Shown here one piece after another: positions 6,619 through 15,926 of a stretch of 64,000 nt of DNA (positions within the stretch are counted from its first letter, which is position 1; each line of letters starts with the position of its first letter). The position numbers were made by a program, and so were the translations under genes. A model generated the notes under the pieces. It did no database searches. It was not told the origin of the DNA and saw only the letters and a program-made list of their open reading frames with translations. Source of the stretch: Collinsella aerofaciens (lineage in GTDB: Bacteria; Actinomycetota; Coriobacteriia; Coriobacteriales; Coriobacteriaceae); NCBI RefSeq assembly GCF_028206795.1, contig NZ_JAQLFJ010000008.1:2619-66618 (forward strand). Reading direction: 5' to 3'.

Positions 6619-8334
6619 ATGACGGCCACACCGTGGGGATTCCGGGATATATTGCCCGAGGAGGCTCAGGCGCGCGAGGAGATTGCGCTGACGGTGAAGG
6701 GCTGCTTCAGGGAGCATCATTACCTTCCGGTCGAAACGCCGCTGCTCGAGGACAAGGGTTCACTCGAGGAAGGCGGCCGCATCGCGGACACGCCGTTTAA
6801 GCTTTTTGACGATGATGGCCGTCTGCTGGTGGTCCGTCCCGACAACACATTGCCGATCGTGCGTCTGGTCTCGACCCGCATGCGTGCGGCCGACCTGCCC
6901 CTGCGCCTGCGCTATGAGGCGCCGGTGGTTCGCGAGTGCCAGCGCAATGCCGGCGGTTCGCGTCAGTTCACCCAGCTGGGCTTTGAGCTTATCGGTGCGG
7001 GCGATACCGCGGGCGATGTCGAGATTGTCTCGCTCGTGGCCGAGGCCGTGCGCGAGCTGGCGCTGCCCGATGCGCGCATTATCGCAGGTAGCGTGCGTCC
7101 GTTTAAGGAGCTGCTCGCGGCGTGCGAGGATCGCGAGCTGGCCGCCGAGGCCTTGCGCTGCGTGCACGCCAACGACTTTGTGGGCCTCGATGCCCGCGTG
7201 GCGGCAAGCGCCGAGTCCGATGCCGTCAAGGCCGCCATTAGCGAGCTGCCGCGCTTGCACGGCGGCGCCGAGGTACTCGACCGCGTCGATGTGCTTCTGG
7301 CGGCGGCGGGCATTGTCGCGCCGCTCACGCGCGAGCTGCGCGCCCTGGTCGAGGGCCTGGCTCCCGAGGACGCCCAGGTGCTGTCCTTCGATTTCTCCAT
7401 CATGAACTCTTTTGATTACTACACGGGCCTGGTTTTTAAGGCCTATGCCGGTGGCCTGCCCGATCCGGTGGGCTCGGGCGGTCGCTACGACTCCATCTTT
7501 ACCGGTGCGTTCGGCGACGGCATCGAGGTGCCGGCGGCGGGCTTTGCCTTTTCGCTCGAGCGTCTGGAAGCCGCGCGCACCTCGGCCGAGGACGCTGCTT
7601 CCGATGGTGACCATGCCGTGGGCCGTGGCGCCGAGGGTCCGCTGCGTATCGCCGTGCCCAAGGGCTCGCTCAAGGCCGATACGCTCGATGTGCTCGAGGC
7701 CGCGGGCTTGGACGTCTCTGAGCTGCGCGATCCCGGCCGTCACCTGATCGTGCGTGGTCGCGACACACGTGCCGGCGAGGGCACGGTCGGCGATATCGAA
7801 TTTGTCATCGTGCGTCCCAGCGACGCGCCCGCTTTTGTGGGCTGCGGCGGTGCCGACTGTGGCATCTGCGGCTGGGACTCGCTTATCGAGGCAGACCTCA
7901 ACCTGCTGCAGCTGGTCGATCTGGGCTACGGCCTGTGCACCTTTATCGAGGCGGAGCCCGCGTGGCGCGCCGGCCAGGCCGAGCGCAACTATGCCCGCCG
8001 TGGGTCGCTTCGCGTGGCCACCAAGTATCCGCGCATCGCGAGTGCCTGGTATGCCGAGCGCGGCGTGAACGCCGACATCGTCTCGCTGCACGGCAACATC
8101 GAGCTGGGCCCCATTGTCGGCATGACCGATCGCATCGTGGATATTACCGCCACGGGTGCCACGCTGCGTGACAACGACCTGGTCATCACCGGCCGCATCA
8201 TGGACTGCACGGCCCGCTTCTTTGTCAATCCGGGTGCTGCGCGCCTTGATCCGCGCGTACGCAATCTGGCAGATCGCCTGGCCGCGGCCGTTAAGGACAA
8301 GCATTTTGAGCCCGTCGCGGGCTCGGCACAATAG
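6619..8334 (+). CDS. hisZG: HisZ-HisG fusion: ATP phosphoribosyltransferase regulatory plus catalytic subunit
   Basis: This 571-residue protein catalyses the first step of histidine synthesis, ATP + PRPP to phosphoribosyl-ATP. Residues about 1-330 are a HisZ/histidyl-tRNA-synthetase-like domain (TPWGFRDILPEEA, RPDNTLPIVRL, RYEAPVVRE, FDYYTGLVFKAY, GSGGRYDSI). Residues about 345-560 are a short-form HisG (LRIAVPKGSLKADTLDVL, TKYPRIASAWYAERG, SLHGNIELGPIVGMTDRIVDI). The two are normally separate subunits of a hetero-octamer, so the fusion fixes their ratio. The stretch CGGADCGICGWDSL carries three Cys where HisG usually reads like GAADLGIVGKD. GAGGAGG precedes the ATG. It heads the his operon. 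Confidence 0.93.
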   Translation: MTATPWGFRDILPEEAQAREEIALTVKGCFREHHYLPVETPLLEDKGSLEEGGRIADTPFKLFDDDGRLLVVRPDNTLPIVRLVSTRMRAADLPLRLRYEAPVVRECQRNAGGSRQFTQLGFELIGAGDTAGDVEIVSLVAEAVRELALPDARIIAGSVRPFKELLAACEDRELAAEALRCVHANDFVGLDARVAASAESDAVKAAISELPRLHGGAEVLDRVDVLLAAAGIVAPLTRELRALVEGLAPEDAQVLSFDFSIMNSFDYYTGLVFKAYAGGLPDPVGSGGRYDSIFTGAFGDGIEVPAAGFAFSLERLEAARTSAEDAASDGDHAVGRGAEGPLRIAVPKGSLKADTLDVLEAAGLDVSELRDPGRHLIVRGRDTRAGEGTVGDIEFVIVRPSDAPAFVGCGGADCGICGWDSLIEADLNLLQLVDLGYGLCTFIEAEPAWRAGQAERNYARRGSLRVATKYPRIASAWYAERGVNADIVSLHGNIELGPIVGMTDRIVDITATGATLRDNDLVITGRIMDCTARFFVNPGAARLDPRVRNLADRLAAAVKDKHFEPVAGSAQ

Positions 8335-8439
8335 CGCGAGCGCGCACGGGCGCCCCAACGTACGGGCTGCGGGCCGATTGGCGCCGCCGCCCGGCCTCTC
8401 GTTTTTCGAACACAACCTCGACCGATAGGGGATACCGAT

Positions 8440-9861
8440 ATGAAGACCATCAAGCTTGCTCCCGGTGAGCGCCTCGTTACCAAGCAGCTCAACCGCAAGG
8501 GCGTGCTGCCGCAAAACATCGTCGACGCCGCCCGCGATATCGTGGCCAACGTGCGCGCCAACGGCGATGCCGCGGTGCGCGATTACTGTCAGCGTTTTGA
8601 CGGCGTTGAGCTGCAGAGCTTCCGTCTGCCGCAAGAGCAGATCGATGCCGCGCTCGAAGGCCTCGATCCGGCCTTTGTCGCCGCGCTCGAGAAGGCCGCG
8701 CGCCAGATTCGCGAGTTCCACCAGCGCGAGGTCGAACAGAGCTGGTTTACCACGCGCCCGGACGGCACGATGCTCGGCGTTAAGGTGACCCCGCTCGCGG
8801 CGGCTGGCATCTATGTACCGGGCGGTCGCGCGCAATATCCCTCCACGGTGCTCATGAACGCCATTCCCGCCAAGGTTGCCGGCGTCAAGCGCGTGGTTAT
8901 GGTGACCCCGCCGCAAAAAGACGGCCTGATCAGCCCCTACACGCTCGCCGCGGCAAAGCTCGGCGGCGTGGACGAAATCTATATGGTGGGCGGCGCCCAG
9001 GCCGTGGCCGCGCTGGCATACGGTACCGAGACCATTCCGCGTGTCGATAAAATCACCGGTCCGGGCAACGCCTTTGTCGCCGCGGCCAAGCAGATTGTCT
9101 CGGGCGACGTGGGAATCGACATGGTCGCTGGCCCCTCCGAGGTCTGCGTACTGGCCGATGCCACGGCCAAGCCCATGGTGGTCGCGGCAGACCTGATGGC
9201 CCAGGCCGAGCACGATCCGCTGGCAGCCTGCTATCTGGTGACTTGCGACGAGCAGTTTGCGCGCGAGGTCGAGGCTGGTATCGACATTCTGGTGGCGCAG
9301 TCGCCGCGTGCCGAGATCACGCGCGCCTCGCTCGACAGCGAAGGCACCATCGTGGTGGCCGCCGATATGGCTGCCGCCGTCGAGGCCGTGAACACCGTGG
9401 CGCCCGAGCACCTGGAGCTGCACTGCAAGGATGCGATGGGCCTGCTTGGCGGCATTCGCAACGCCGGCGCCATCTTTGTGGGCGCTTGGAGCTCCGAGCC
9501 GCTTGGCGATTATGTTGCCGGCCCCAACCACACGCTGCCGACCGGCGGCACGGCCATGTTCTCCAACCCGCTTTCGGTCGAAGAGTTCGTTAAGCGCTCG
9601 AGCGTCATTTGCTATACGCCCGAGGGCCTGCTCTCCGACGCTCCCGCCACACAACGTCTGGCCGAGGCCGAGGGCCTGTGGGCGCACGCGCTATCCGCCG
9701 CTCTGCGTCGCCGTGTGCTGGAGCAGGGCGAGGATGCCGTGAGTGCCGAGTCTCTGGCTGCGGCCGACCTGACCAAGGTCGCCTGGCCGGGCGACGCCGT
9801 GGCGACGGTTGCCAAGGGTGTGGACCTGGCTTCCGCTGGCGCGACCGGCGAGGAGGCCTAA
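8440..9861 (+). CDS. hisD: Histidinol dehydrogenase
   Basis: This 473-residue enzyme oxidises L-histidinol to L-histidine with two NAD+ and a zinc ion. Seen motifs are [52 protein letters not shown] and [12 protein letters not shown], the usual substrate and metal loops. It is about 40 residues longer than many HisD proteins, with the extra length at the C-terminal end. The start has AGGGGA upstream. The 105-base gap from hisZG shows no clear terminator, so one transcript is likely. hisC follows after one base. Confidence 0.97.
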   Translation: MKTIKLAPGERLVTKQLNRKGVLPQNIVDAARDIVANVRANGDAAVRDYCQRFDGVELQSFRLPQEQIDAALEGLDPAFVAALEKAARQIREFHQREVEQSWFTTRPDGTMLGVKVTPLAAAGIYVPGGRAQYPSTVLMNAIPAKVAGVKRVVMVTPPQKDGLISPYTLAAAKLGGVDEIYMVGGAQAVAALAYGTETIPRVDKITGPGNAFVAAAKQIVSGDVGIDMVAGPSEVCVLADATAKPMVVAADLMAQAEHDPLAACYLVTCDEQFAREVEAGIDILVAQSPRAEITRASLDSEGTIVVAADMAAAVEAVNTVAPEHLELHCKDAMGLLGGIRNAGAIFVGAWSSEPLGDYVAGPNHTLPTGGTAMFSNPLSVEEFVKRSSVICYTPEGLLSDAPATQRLAEAEGLWAHALSAALRRRVLEQGEDAVSAESLAAADLTKVAWPGDAVATVAKGVDLASAGATGEEA

Positions 9862-9862
9862 C

Positions 9863-10978
9863 ATGGCCGAACTCACGCCGCGCATGAAGGAGCTCGTCCA
9901 GCCCTACTTGGCCGGTATCGAACCCTACGATCCCGACTTTGCGCCCACGCGCATCAATCTTTCGGCCAACGAGAACACCTATCCCGTGCCGGCTGGCGTG
10001 CGCAAGGCGGTCGACGCGGCCCTGGCTGCCACGCCGCTCAACCGCTATCCCGACCCCATGTCCAACGACCTGCGCGATGAGCTTGCTGCCTGGCATGGCG
10101 TGGCACGTGAGAATATTTGCGTGGGCAACGGCGGCGACGAGCTGCTCTATAACTACCTGCTGGCGTTTGGCGGCGCGGGACGGACCCTGCTCAACTGCCC
10201 GCCGTGCTTTAGCGAGTATGCGTTCTTTGCGTCTCTGTGCCAGACCGAGGTGCGCGACGTGTGGCGTGATCCGACGAGCTTTGAGCTCGACCAGGCAGCC
10301 ATGCTCGCCGCGGCGCCGGAGTGCAACTTGGCCATCGTGACCTCGCCCAATAACCCCACGGGCGACGTGGCGCCGCTCGACTTTGTCGCGGCCCTGTGCG
10401 ATGCATGCCCCGGCATGGTCATGGTCGACGAGGCCTACGTTGAGTTTGCGGACGATTCGTTTGGCGCGACTACCACGGCGCAGGGGCTTATCGCCGAGCA
10501 TCCCAACCTGGTGATTCTGCATACGCTGTCCAAGGCGTTTGGCGCCGCCGGCACGCGTCTGGGCTATGTGATCGCGGCGCCCGAGGTCATCGATGTGTTT
10601 GCGGCGATTCGCCAAATCTACTCGGTTAACGTGCTAAGCCAGGCCGCCGCGCTTGCCTGCGTGCGTGCCCGCGATGCGTATGCGCCTGTGGTGGCACAGG
10701 TCGCATCCGAGCGCGAGCGCGAGTTGTGTGCCCTGCGTGCAATGGCTGCCGAGGGCATGCCCGTGGAGGCATGGCCGAGCGCGGCGAACTTTGTGCTCGT
10801 GCGCACGTCGCATGCCACGCGCGTGCGCGAGCGTCTGCGCGACGAGTATTCGATTTTGGTGCGCGACTTTAGCTACGCGCCGGGGCTCGCGGACTGCCTG
10901 CGCATTACCGTGGGCACCCCGCAGGAAAACGACGAGGTGCTGGCTGCGTTTGCCGCGCTGGTGAAGGAGGAGATGTAG
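9863..10978 (+). CDS. hisC: Histidinol-phosphate aminotransferase
   Basis: This 371-residue PLP enzyme transfers an amino group from glutamate to imidazole-acetol phosphate. It has the fold-type I features SANENTYPV, GNGGDELL, SPNNPTGD, VDEAYVEF and the PLP-lysine block HTLSKAFGAAGTRLGYV. The ATG at 9863 follows hisD by one base and uses the GGAGG inside the hisD end. A longer frame upstream exists but overlaps hisD. It ends in ATGTAG and abuts hisB directly. Confidence 0.96.
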   Translation: MAELTPRMKELVQPYLAGIEPYDPDFAPTRINLSANENTYPVPAGVRKAVDAALAATPLNRYPDPMSNDLRDELAAWHGVARENICVGNGGDELLYNYLLAFGGAGRTLLNCPPCFSEYAFFASLCQTEVRDVWRDPTSFELDQAAMLAAAPECNLAIVTSPNNPTGDVAPLDFVAALCDACPGMVMVDEAYVEFADDSFGATTTAQGLIAEHPNLVILHTLSKAFGAAGTRLGYVIAAPEVIDVFAAIRQIYSVNVLSQAAALACVRARDAYAPVVAQVASERERELCALRAMAAEGMPVEAWPSAANFVLVRTSHATRVRERLRDEYSILVRDFSYAPGLADCLRITVGTPQENDEVLAAFAALVKEEM

Positions 10979-11566
10979 ATGGACCGCTATGCCGAGGTGA
11001 CCCGCAAGACGGGCGAGACCGACATTGTCGTAAAGCTCGACCTGGATGGAAGCGGCGTGTGCGATATCTCGACCGGTGTGCCGTTTTTCGACCACATGCT
11101 CAACGCTTTTGGCCGCCATGGCCTGTTCGATCTGACGGTGCACGCGGTGGGCGACGTGGAGGTCGATGCGCATCATACCGTCGAGGACACGGGCATTGTG
11201 CTGGGCGAGGCGTTTTGCCAGGCGCTGGGCGACAAGGCGGGCATTACACGCTTTGCCGACGCGGCGATCGCCATGGACGAGACACTCGTGATGGCTGCTG
11301 TTGATATTTCGGGGCGCGGGCAGGCCTACTGCGAGCTGCCCGTGCCGACCGAGCGCGTGGGCAGCTTCGATACCGAACTGGCCGTCGAGTTCTTCTACGC
11401 CTTTGCGCGCGATGCCAAGCTCACGCTGCACGTGCGCGAGCTGGCGGGCGGCAACTCGCATCACATTATCGAGGCCGCCTTTAAGGCCGTGGGTCGCACG
11501 ATGCGCCACGCCTGCGAGCTCGATCCCCGCGTGCAGGGCATCCCCAGCACCAAGGGATCGCTGTAA
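10979..11566 (+). CDS. hisB: Imidazoleglycerol-phosphate dehydratase
   Basis: This 195-residue protein is a monofunctional HisB, which dehydrates imidazoleglycerol phosphate to imidazole-acetol phosphate using manganese. It shows the duplicated metal motifs DAHHTVEDTGI and GNSHHIIEAAFK plus GVPFFDHML. It lacks the phosphatase domain of the enterobacterial HisB fusion, so a separate histidinol-phosphatase is needed, and one is encoded at 14717-15628. The gene starts right after the hisC stop, with GGAGGAG inside the hisC end. Confidence 0.97.
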   Translation: MDRYAEVTRKTGETDIVVKLDLDGSGVCDISTGVPFFDHMLNAFGRHGLFDLTVHAVGDVEVDAHHTVEDTGIVLGEAFCQALGDKAGITRFADAAIAMDETLVMAAVDISGRGQAYCELPVPTERVGSFDTELAVEFFYAFARDAKLTLHVRELAGGNSHHIIEAAFKAVGRTMRHACELDPRVQGIPSTKGSL

Positions 11567-11579
11567 CCGTCACAAGGGT

Positions 11580-11620
11580 AAAACCACCACAAAGGGGACA
11601 GGCACCTTTGTGGTGGTTTT
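11580..11620 (+). terminator. Perfect inverted repeat between hisB and hisH
   Basis: A 16-bp perfect stem (11580-11595 with 11605-11620) closes a 9-base loop GGACAGGCA and ends in TTTT. Inside a biosynthetic operon it could attenuate or partly terminate transcription, or mark an RNA processing point. GGGACAG recurs in other intergenic sites of the window. Confidence 0.6.
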
Positions 11621-11645
11621 GGATGATGAGAAGTGGAGGGGTCGC

Positions 11646-12347
11646 GTGGGCGAACCGAAGATTGTGGTGGTCGACTACCACAAGGGCAACTTGTCGAGCG
11701 TCGTGCGCGGGCTTGCGCGCGCCGGTGCCGCCGCCTGCACATCGGACGATCCGGAGCAGATCCGCAACGCCGACGGCCTGGTCATCCCGGGCGTGGGCGC
11801 GTTCTATGACGCGATCGCCTTTATGCGTCAGGGCGGCGAGGCGGACGCGGTGCTCGACGCCGTCGCCGCCGGAACTCCGCTGCTCGGCATCTGCCTGGGC
11901 CTTCAGCTCTTTTTTGAGCGCGGCAACGAGGGCGTGCCTGCGGACGAGGGCATGGCTGCAGACGGCAGCACCCCTGAGCAGTCTGGCGGCCCCTGGGTCG
12001 ATGGCCTGGGCATCATGCGCGGTTCGTGTACGCGCTTGGAATCGAGTCGCCTGAAGGTGCCGCACGTGGGCTGGGACCAGGTGCACATGACGCCCGCCGG
12101 CGCGGCCGATCCGTTGCTCGCCGGTTTTGCCGAGGGCGCCAACATGTACTTCACCCACAGCTACGCGGTGGCCGACGACGCCGATGCCGCTGATGTTTTG
12201 GCGCGCACGCACTACACGCGGAGCTTCCCGTGCATCGCGCGTCATGGCAACGTGTGGGGTTGCCAGTTTCATCCCGAGAAATCCTCCGCGCTTGGTCGGC
12301 GCATCCTTAAGAACTTCGTCAACATCGTCGAGGAGGTTGGCCGATGA
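11646..12347 (+). CDS. hisH: Imidazole glycerol phosphate synthase, glutamine amidotransferase subunit
   Basis: This 233-residue class I glutaminase frees ammonia from glutamine and feeds it to HisF. It has VIPGVGAF, the nucleophile motif LLGICLGLQLFFE (Cys in GICLG) and the C-terminal QFHPEKSS His/Glu pair. The chosen start is GTG at 11646, where the family sequence begins (VGEPKIVVVDYHKGNLSS), with GGAGGGG upstream. Reading further upstream gives no family sequence. An insert of about 20 residues (NEGVPADEGMAADGST) follows the nucleophile loop. Its stop overlaps the hisA ATG by four bases. Confidence 0.95.
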   Translation: MGEPKIVVVDYHKGNLSSVVRGLARAGAAACTSDDPEQIRNADGLVIPGVGAFYDAIAFMRQGGEADAVLDAVAAGTPLLGICLGLQLFFERGNEGVPADEGMAADGSTPEQSGGPWVDGLGIMRGSCTRLESSRLKVPHVGWDQVHMTPAGAADPLLAGFAEGANMYFTHSYAVADDADAADVLARTHYTRSFPCIARHGNVWGCQFHPEKSSALGRRILKNFVNIVEEVGR

Positions 12348-13087
12348 TCCTGTTTCCCGCAATCGATCTGATCGGCGGCAAGGTCGTGCGCTTGGAGCGC
12401 GGTGACCGCAGCCGCTGCAAGGTATATTCCGACGACCCCGTGGCCGTTGCCCGCTCGTTTGCCGAGCAGGGCGCAAGCTGGGTGCACGTCGTCGACCTGT
12501 CCGCCGTCTTTGGCGAGGATGAGGACGCATGTGCCGCCAACTCGGCGGCGATCAAGGCCATCTGCGGCGTCGACGGTCTGTCCGTAGATGTGGGCGGCGG
12601 CGTCCGCTCGCTCGCGCGCATCGACGAGCTGGCAGGCTACGGCGCGCGTCGCATTGCGCTGGGCACCGTGTTGGTGACTGAGCCGGGTTTTGCCGAGGTG
12701 GCAGCCCAAGGTTTTGGCGAGCTGTTGGTGGCGGATATTGCCGCGCGCGATGGCCAGGTCAAGGTGAATGGTTGGCGCGACGGCGCGGGCGTGGCACTCG
12801 ACGATGCCGTGGCACAGCTTTCCGAGCTGGGCTTTAAGCACCTGGTGTATACCGACATCGCGCGCGATGGCATGCAGACGGGCATCGATGTGGCGGCGTA
12901 TCGCCATGTGGCCGAGGTCGCGGGCTTTTCCGTCGTGGCGTCGGGCGGTATCTCGACGCTCGACGACATCCGCGCGCTCGCCGCGGTGAGCGAGGGCGCT
13001 ATTGAGGGCGCCATCACCGGTCGCGCGCTCTACGAGGGCAACTTTACACTCGCCCAGGCGCTAGTCGCCGCCCGAGAGGAGGAGTAG
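12344..13087 (+). CDS. hisA: Phosphoribosylformimino-5-aminoimidazole carboxamide ribotide isomerase
   Basis: This 247-residue (beta-alpha)8 enzyme opens the ribose ring of ProFAR to give PRFAR. It starts FPAIDLIGGKVVRL, with the first catalytic Asp in AIDL, and has the matching half-barrel motif YTDIARDGMQTGID with the second Asp. Phosphate-binding glycines are seen in VGGGVRS and ASGGIST. It is translationally coupled to hisH by an ATGA overlap, and hisF follows after three bases. Confidence 0.97.
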   Translation: MILFPAIDLIGGKVVRLERGDRSRCKVYSDDPVAVARSFAEQGASWVHVVDLSAVFGEDEDACAANSAAIKAICGVDGLSVDVGGGVRSLARIDELAGYGARRIALGTVLVTEPGFAEVAAQGFGELLVADIAARDGQVKVNGWRDGAGVALDDAVAQLSELGFKHLVYTDIARDGMQTGIDVAAYRHVAEVAGFSVVASGGISTLDDIRALAAVSEGAIEGAITGRALYEGNFTLAQALVAAREEE

Positions 13088-13090
13088 CCC

Positions 13091-13873
13091 ATGCTTACCA
13101 AACGCGTAATTCCCTGTCTAGACGTCAAGGATGGCCGTGTGGTCAAGGGCGTCAACTTTGTGAGCCTGCGCGATGCGGGCGATCCGGTGGAGCTTGCCCG
13201 TGCCTACGACCGCGAGGGTGCAGACGAGGTCGTTTTCCTGGACATAACCGCCACGAGTGACAACCGTGCGACGACCATCGAGATGGCGGCGCATGCGGCC
13301 GAGGAGCTCGCCATTCCCTATACCGTGGGCGGCGGCTTTCGCGACCTGGCGGGCATGCGGACCATGGTTGCCGCCGGTGCCGACAAGGTGTCGCTCAACT
13401 CTGCCGCCGCGCGCGACCCGTCGCTGATCAGCCAAGCTGCCGCGGCGTTTGGCAGCCAGGCCGTGGTCGTGGCGATCGATGCCAAGCGCGTCGGCCTGCC
13501 TGGGCAGCCGGATGCCGACAAGTGGGAGGTTTTTACCGCAGGAGGCCGCAACGCCACGGGTATCGATGCAGTGGCATGGGCCGAGGAGGCGGCTCGTCGC
13601 GGCGCCGGCGAGATTCTGCTGACCAGTATGGATCGCGACGGCACCAAGGCTGGCTTTGACCTGGCGCTCACCCGCGCCGTGGCGCGCGCGGTGCCAATCC
13701 CCGTCATCGCGAGCGGCGGCGTGGGCACGCTCGAGCATTTTGCCGAGGGCGTGATCGAGGGCGAAGCCGACGCCGTACTGGCGGCCAGCGTCTTTCACTT
13801 TGGAACCTTCAGCATTCGCCAGGTGAAGGAGTACATGGCCTCGCAGGGCATCCCTGTCAGGTTGGACTTCTAG
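13091..13873 (+). CDS. hisF: Imidazole glycerol phosphate synthase, cyclase subunit
   Basis: This 260-residue barrel partner of HisH uses the released ammonia to convert PRFAR to imidazoleglycerol phosphate and AICAR. It starts [21 protein letters not shown] with catalytic Asp11. [15 protein letters not shown] holds the second catalytic Asp, and TVGGGFRD and [10 protein letters not shown] bind phosphate. The AICAR by-product is a substrate of PurH, whose gene lies at 35749. A long palindromic repeat begins at the stop codon. Confidence 0.97.
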   Translation: MLTKRVIPCLDVKDGRVVKGVNFVSLRDAGDPVELARAYDREGADEVVFLDITATSDNRATTIEMAAHAAEELAIPYTVGGGFRDLAGMRTMVAAGADKVSLNSAAARDPSLISQAAAAFGSQAVVVAIDAKRVGLPGQPDADKWEVFTAGGRNATGIDAVAWAEEAARRGAGEILLTSMDRDGTKAGFDLALTRAVARAVPIPVIASGGVGTLEHFAEGVIEGEADAVLAASVFHFGTFSIRQVKEYMASQGIPVRLDF

Positions 13874-13985
13874 CGCTGCGGCTTGCCCAGGCACCGCATC
13901 TTGCCGCTCAAACCGTAGCTCGCGTACCAAAGTACGCGTCGCTCCTCTTTCGCGGCAACCTGCGGCACCTGGACAACCCTCGCCG
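13874..13985. repeat. Dispersed palindromic repeat after hisF (copy 1)
   Basis: The core 13903-13968 matches 37425-37491 after purH almost base for base. Shared words are GCCGCTCAAACCGT, GCTCGCGTAC, GTACGCGTCGCTCCTCTTTC and GGCAC. Each copy folds on itself around CGCGTAC/GTACGCG. It fills most of the hisF-hisI gap. It could act as a 3' end stabiliser or a mobile hairpin element. Confidence 0.7.
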
Positions 13986-14021
13986 ACCTGTGGGGCTTAC
14001 TGTTATTACTTGGGAGAAATG

Positions 14022-14351
14022 ATGACTGAGGTAGTAGAAGCTGCTGATCTTAAATACGACGCCCGCGGGCTGATTCCCTGTGTGGTTCAGCAGTATGACA
14101 CCGGTGAGGTGCTTATGGTTGCTTGGATGAATGAGGAATCGGTGGGGCTGACGCTCAAGACCGGCACCACGTGGTTTTGGAGCCGCAGCCGCCAAGAGCT
14201 CTGGAACAAGGGCGCGACGAGCGGCAATATGCAGGAGGTCAAGGAACTCTGGGCCGACTGCGATAGCGATACGCTGCTGGTCAAGGTCGACTCGCCGGGT
14301 CCGGCCTGCCACACCGGCAACCGTACCTGCTTCTTTAAGAAACTCGCGTAG
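14022..14351 (+). CDS. hisI: Phosphoribosyl-AMP cyclohydrolase
   Basis: This 109-residue monofunctional HisI hydrolyses the purine ring of PR-AMP. Seen motifs are [35 protein letters not shown], the metal-binding [11 protein letters not shown] and a Cys-rich end [13 protein letters not shown]. The length is typical. Starts at 14019 and 14022 are adjacent ATGs; 14022 has the better distance from GGGAG. It is separated from hisF by the repeat but continues in the same direction. Confidence 0.96.
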   Translation: MTEVVEAADLKYDARGLIPCVVQQYDTGEVLMVAWMNEESVGLTLKTGTTWFWSRSRQELWNKGATSGNMQEVKELWADCDSDTLLVKVDSPGPACHTGNRTCFFKKLA

Positions 14352-14396
14352 GGCGGGCGCTCGATTAGACGCTCGGCCACCAGAAAGGATTGAACT

Positions 14397-14714
14397 ATGG
14401 GTGTGCGCACCGCAAACGTTCAGGATGGAAATATCGGAGAGACGCTGACAAGTCTGGCCGAGGTGATTCACGGTCGTCGTGATGCATCGCCGCAGGAGAG
14501 CTATACCGCGCGTCTGCTGACCGACGTCGAGGACGAGCTGCTCAAGAAGCTTGCCGAGGAGGCGAGCGAGGTGATCATGGCCTGCAAGGATAACGATCAC
14601 GATCACATCCGCTACGAGGCTGGCGACCTGATCTACCACCTGCTCGTGACGCTCGAGCGCTACGGCATCACCCTCGACGAACTGGCCGGCGAACTCAACG
14701 CCCGCCGTCACTAG
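14397..14714 (+). CDS. hisE: Phosphoribosyl-ATP pyrophosphohydrolase
   Basis: This 105-residue MazG-like all-alpha enzyme removes pyrophosphate from PR-ATP, the second pathway step. The block KKLAEEASEVIMACK followed by RYEAGDLIYHLLVTLE holds the E..E and E/D metal ligands. AGAAAGGA precedes the ATG. It is the last gene of the rightward cluster and meets the phosphatase gene tail to tail with two bases between the stops. Confidence 0.95.
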   Translation: MGVRTANVQDGNIGETLTSLAEVIHGRRDASPQESYTARLLTDVEDELLKKLAEEASEVIMACKDNDHDHIRYEAGDLIYHLLVTLERYGITLDELAGELNARRH

Positions 14715-14716
14715 TC

Positions 14717-15628
14717 TTAGGCGAGGGGCGTGGACTCCCATTCGCCGGTAGGGTGGGGGATGTCGAAGGTTCGATAGCCGCAGTCGTAGGCGTGGGCTTG
14801 CGCTTCGCGGATATTCCAGCAGATGTCGCAGGCGCGGTGCGCGTCCGAGCCAAAGGCGATGGGTACCTCGGCGTGGGCGAAGCAACGCAACAGCCCCGTC
14901 GAGGGGTAATAGTCGTCGAGGCCCTTGCGCGATGCGGCCGTCGAGACCTCAATGCGGCGACCCGTATCGTGGGCGCATTCGGCCATCTGCTCCCAAAACG
15001 GCGCCGGGTCAAAATCGGGCGCAAAGCCTTCCTTCGAAAAACGCATGACCAGGTCGGGGTGGGCCATCACATCAAAGTTGAGTGAGCTTTCGCAAGCACG
15101 GCACCAGTCGTCGACGTAGCGCTCCCACACGCCGAGCACGCCAAGGTTTTCCCAAACGTGCAGGTTGGTGTCGTCGTCGACCCAACCGCAGCGCGAATCG
15201 GGTGTATCGGGACGAGCGACGTTTTCCGTTCCCGCCGTGCCCGCGGCGCCGGCCATGATATCGCCTGGGTTGCCAATCCAATGCACGCTGCCCAAGCGCA
15301 CTATGGCACCCGCGGACCAGCGCTCAACCAAAGGCTCGCAACCTTCGTACCAGTCGCATTCAAAGCCATAGACAAGCTCGAGCTCCGGCGCGATCTGCGC
15401 GGCGAGCTTGCGGGCGTCCTCAAATGCCAGGCGATGTGCCGTCAGGTCGCCCTCGACAACTTGCACTTCGCAGTTGGCGTCCATGCTGGCGGGCAGGGTG
15501 AGATGGTCGGTCGAGACCATAGCGCGGCAGCCGGCCGCAGCAGCGGCGCGAACGTTGTCCTCAAACGAGGCATGGCCATCCGAAAACGAAGTGTGGGTGT
15601 GGCAATCGACCAGCGGGCAGGTGGGCAT
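14717..15628 (-). CDS. hisK: Histidinol-phosphatase, PHP family
   Basis: This 303-residue PHP-fold metallophosphatase has N-terminal DCHTHTSFSDGH, MVSTDHLTLP, YGFECDWYEG, GSVHWIG, DVMAHPDLVM and FGSDAHRACD, the usual seven or more His/Asp/Glu metal ligands. It would dephosphorylate histidinol phosphate, the step missing from the monofunctional HisB here, so the window codes for the full pathway. The ATG at 15628 has GGAG-like sequence upstream on its strand. It is transcribed toward hisE. Some PHP proteins have other phosphatase roles, but the position argues for histidine synthesis. Confidence 0.87.
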   Translation of the reverse strand: MPTCPLVDCHTHTSFSDGHASFEDNVRAAAAAGCRAMVSTDHLTLPASMDANCEVQVVEGDLTAHRLAFEDARKLAAQIAPELELVYGFECDWYEGCEPLVERWSAGAIVRLGSVHWIGNPGDIMAGAAGTAGTENVARPDTPDSRCGWVDDDTNLHVWENLGVLGVWERYVDDWCRACESSLNFDVMAHPDLVMRFSKEGFAPDFDPAPFWEQMAECAHDTGRRIEVSTAASRKGLDDYYPSTGLLRCFAHAEVPIAFGSDAHRACDICWNIREAQAHAYDCGYRTFDIPHPTGEWESTPLA

Positions 15629-15757
15629 GGCGACTCCTTTGCATTTGGCGAATCCGCTCCATTGTAATGGCGCAGCTCTCAACACGCCGCGCACGCCGGA
15701 GCTCGAAATCGATTGGAAAGGCTGCGCGGCGCCGGTGCGGCCTCGCTTGCTCTCAAA

Positions 15758-15818
15758 ACATGTACATCAGCCTCCAAAAGCTGCAAAAAATGACATGTTT
15801 GGAGGCTGATGTACATGT
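15758..15818. repeat. 21-bp perfect inverted repeat in a divergent intergenic region
   Basis: Arms 15758-15778 and 15798-15818 are exact reverse complements around a 19-base A-rich loop. The genes on both sides point away from it, so it is not a simple gene-end terminator. The 298-base gap (15629-15926) otherwise shows only GC-rich sequence before it and the LarC-like gene's ribosome site. Confidence 0.65.
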
Positions 15819-15926
15819 TTGGATAGGGGCGAGGGCGGCGACGGACGAAAGTCACGCCTGTGCCACGTCCGATGTGCTAGCGTTTGAGTGAACAAAACGA
15901 GCCCATGCGGAAAGGAGCCGGACCGT

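Noticed and set aside
6760..9687. 975-codon open frame on the minus strand across hisZG and hisD
   Set aside because: It runs opposite two certain genes and has the repetitive Gly/Ala/His/Arg composition of an antisense frame.
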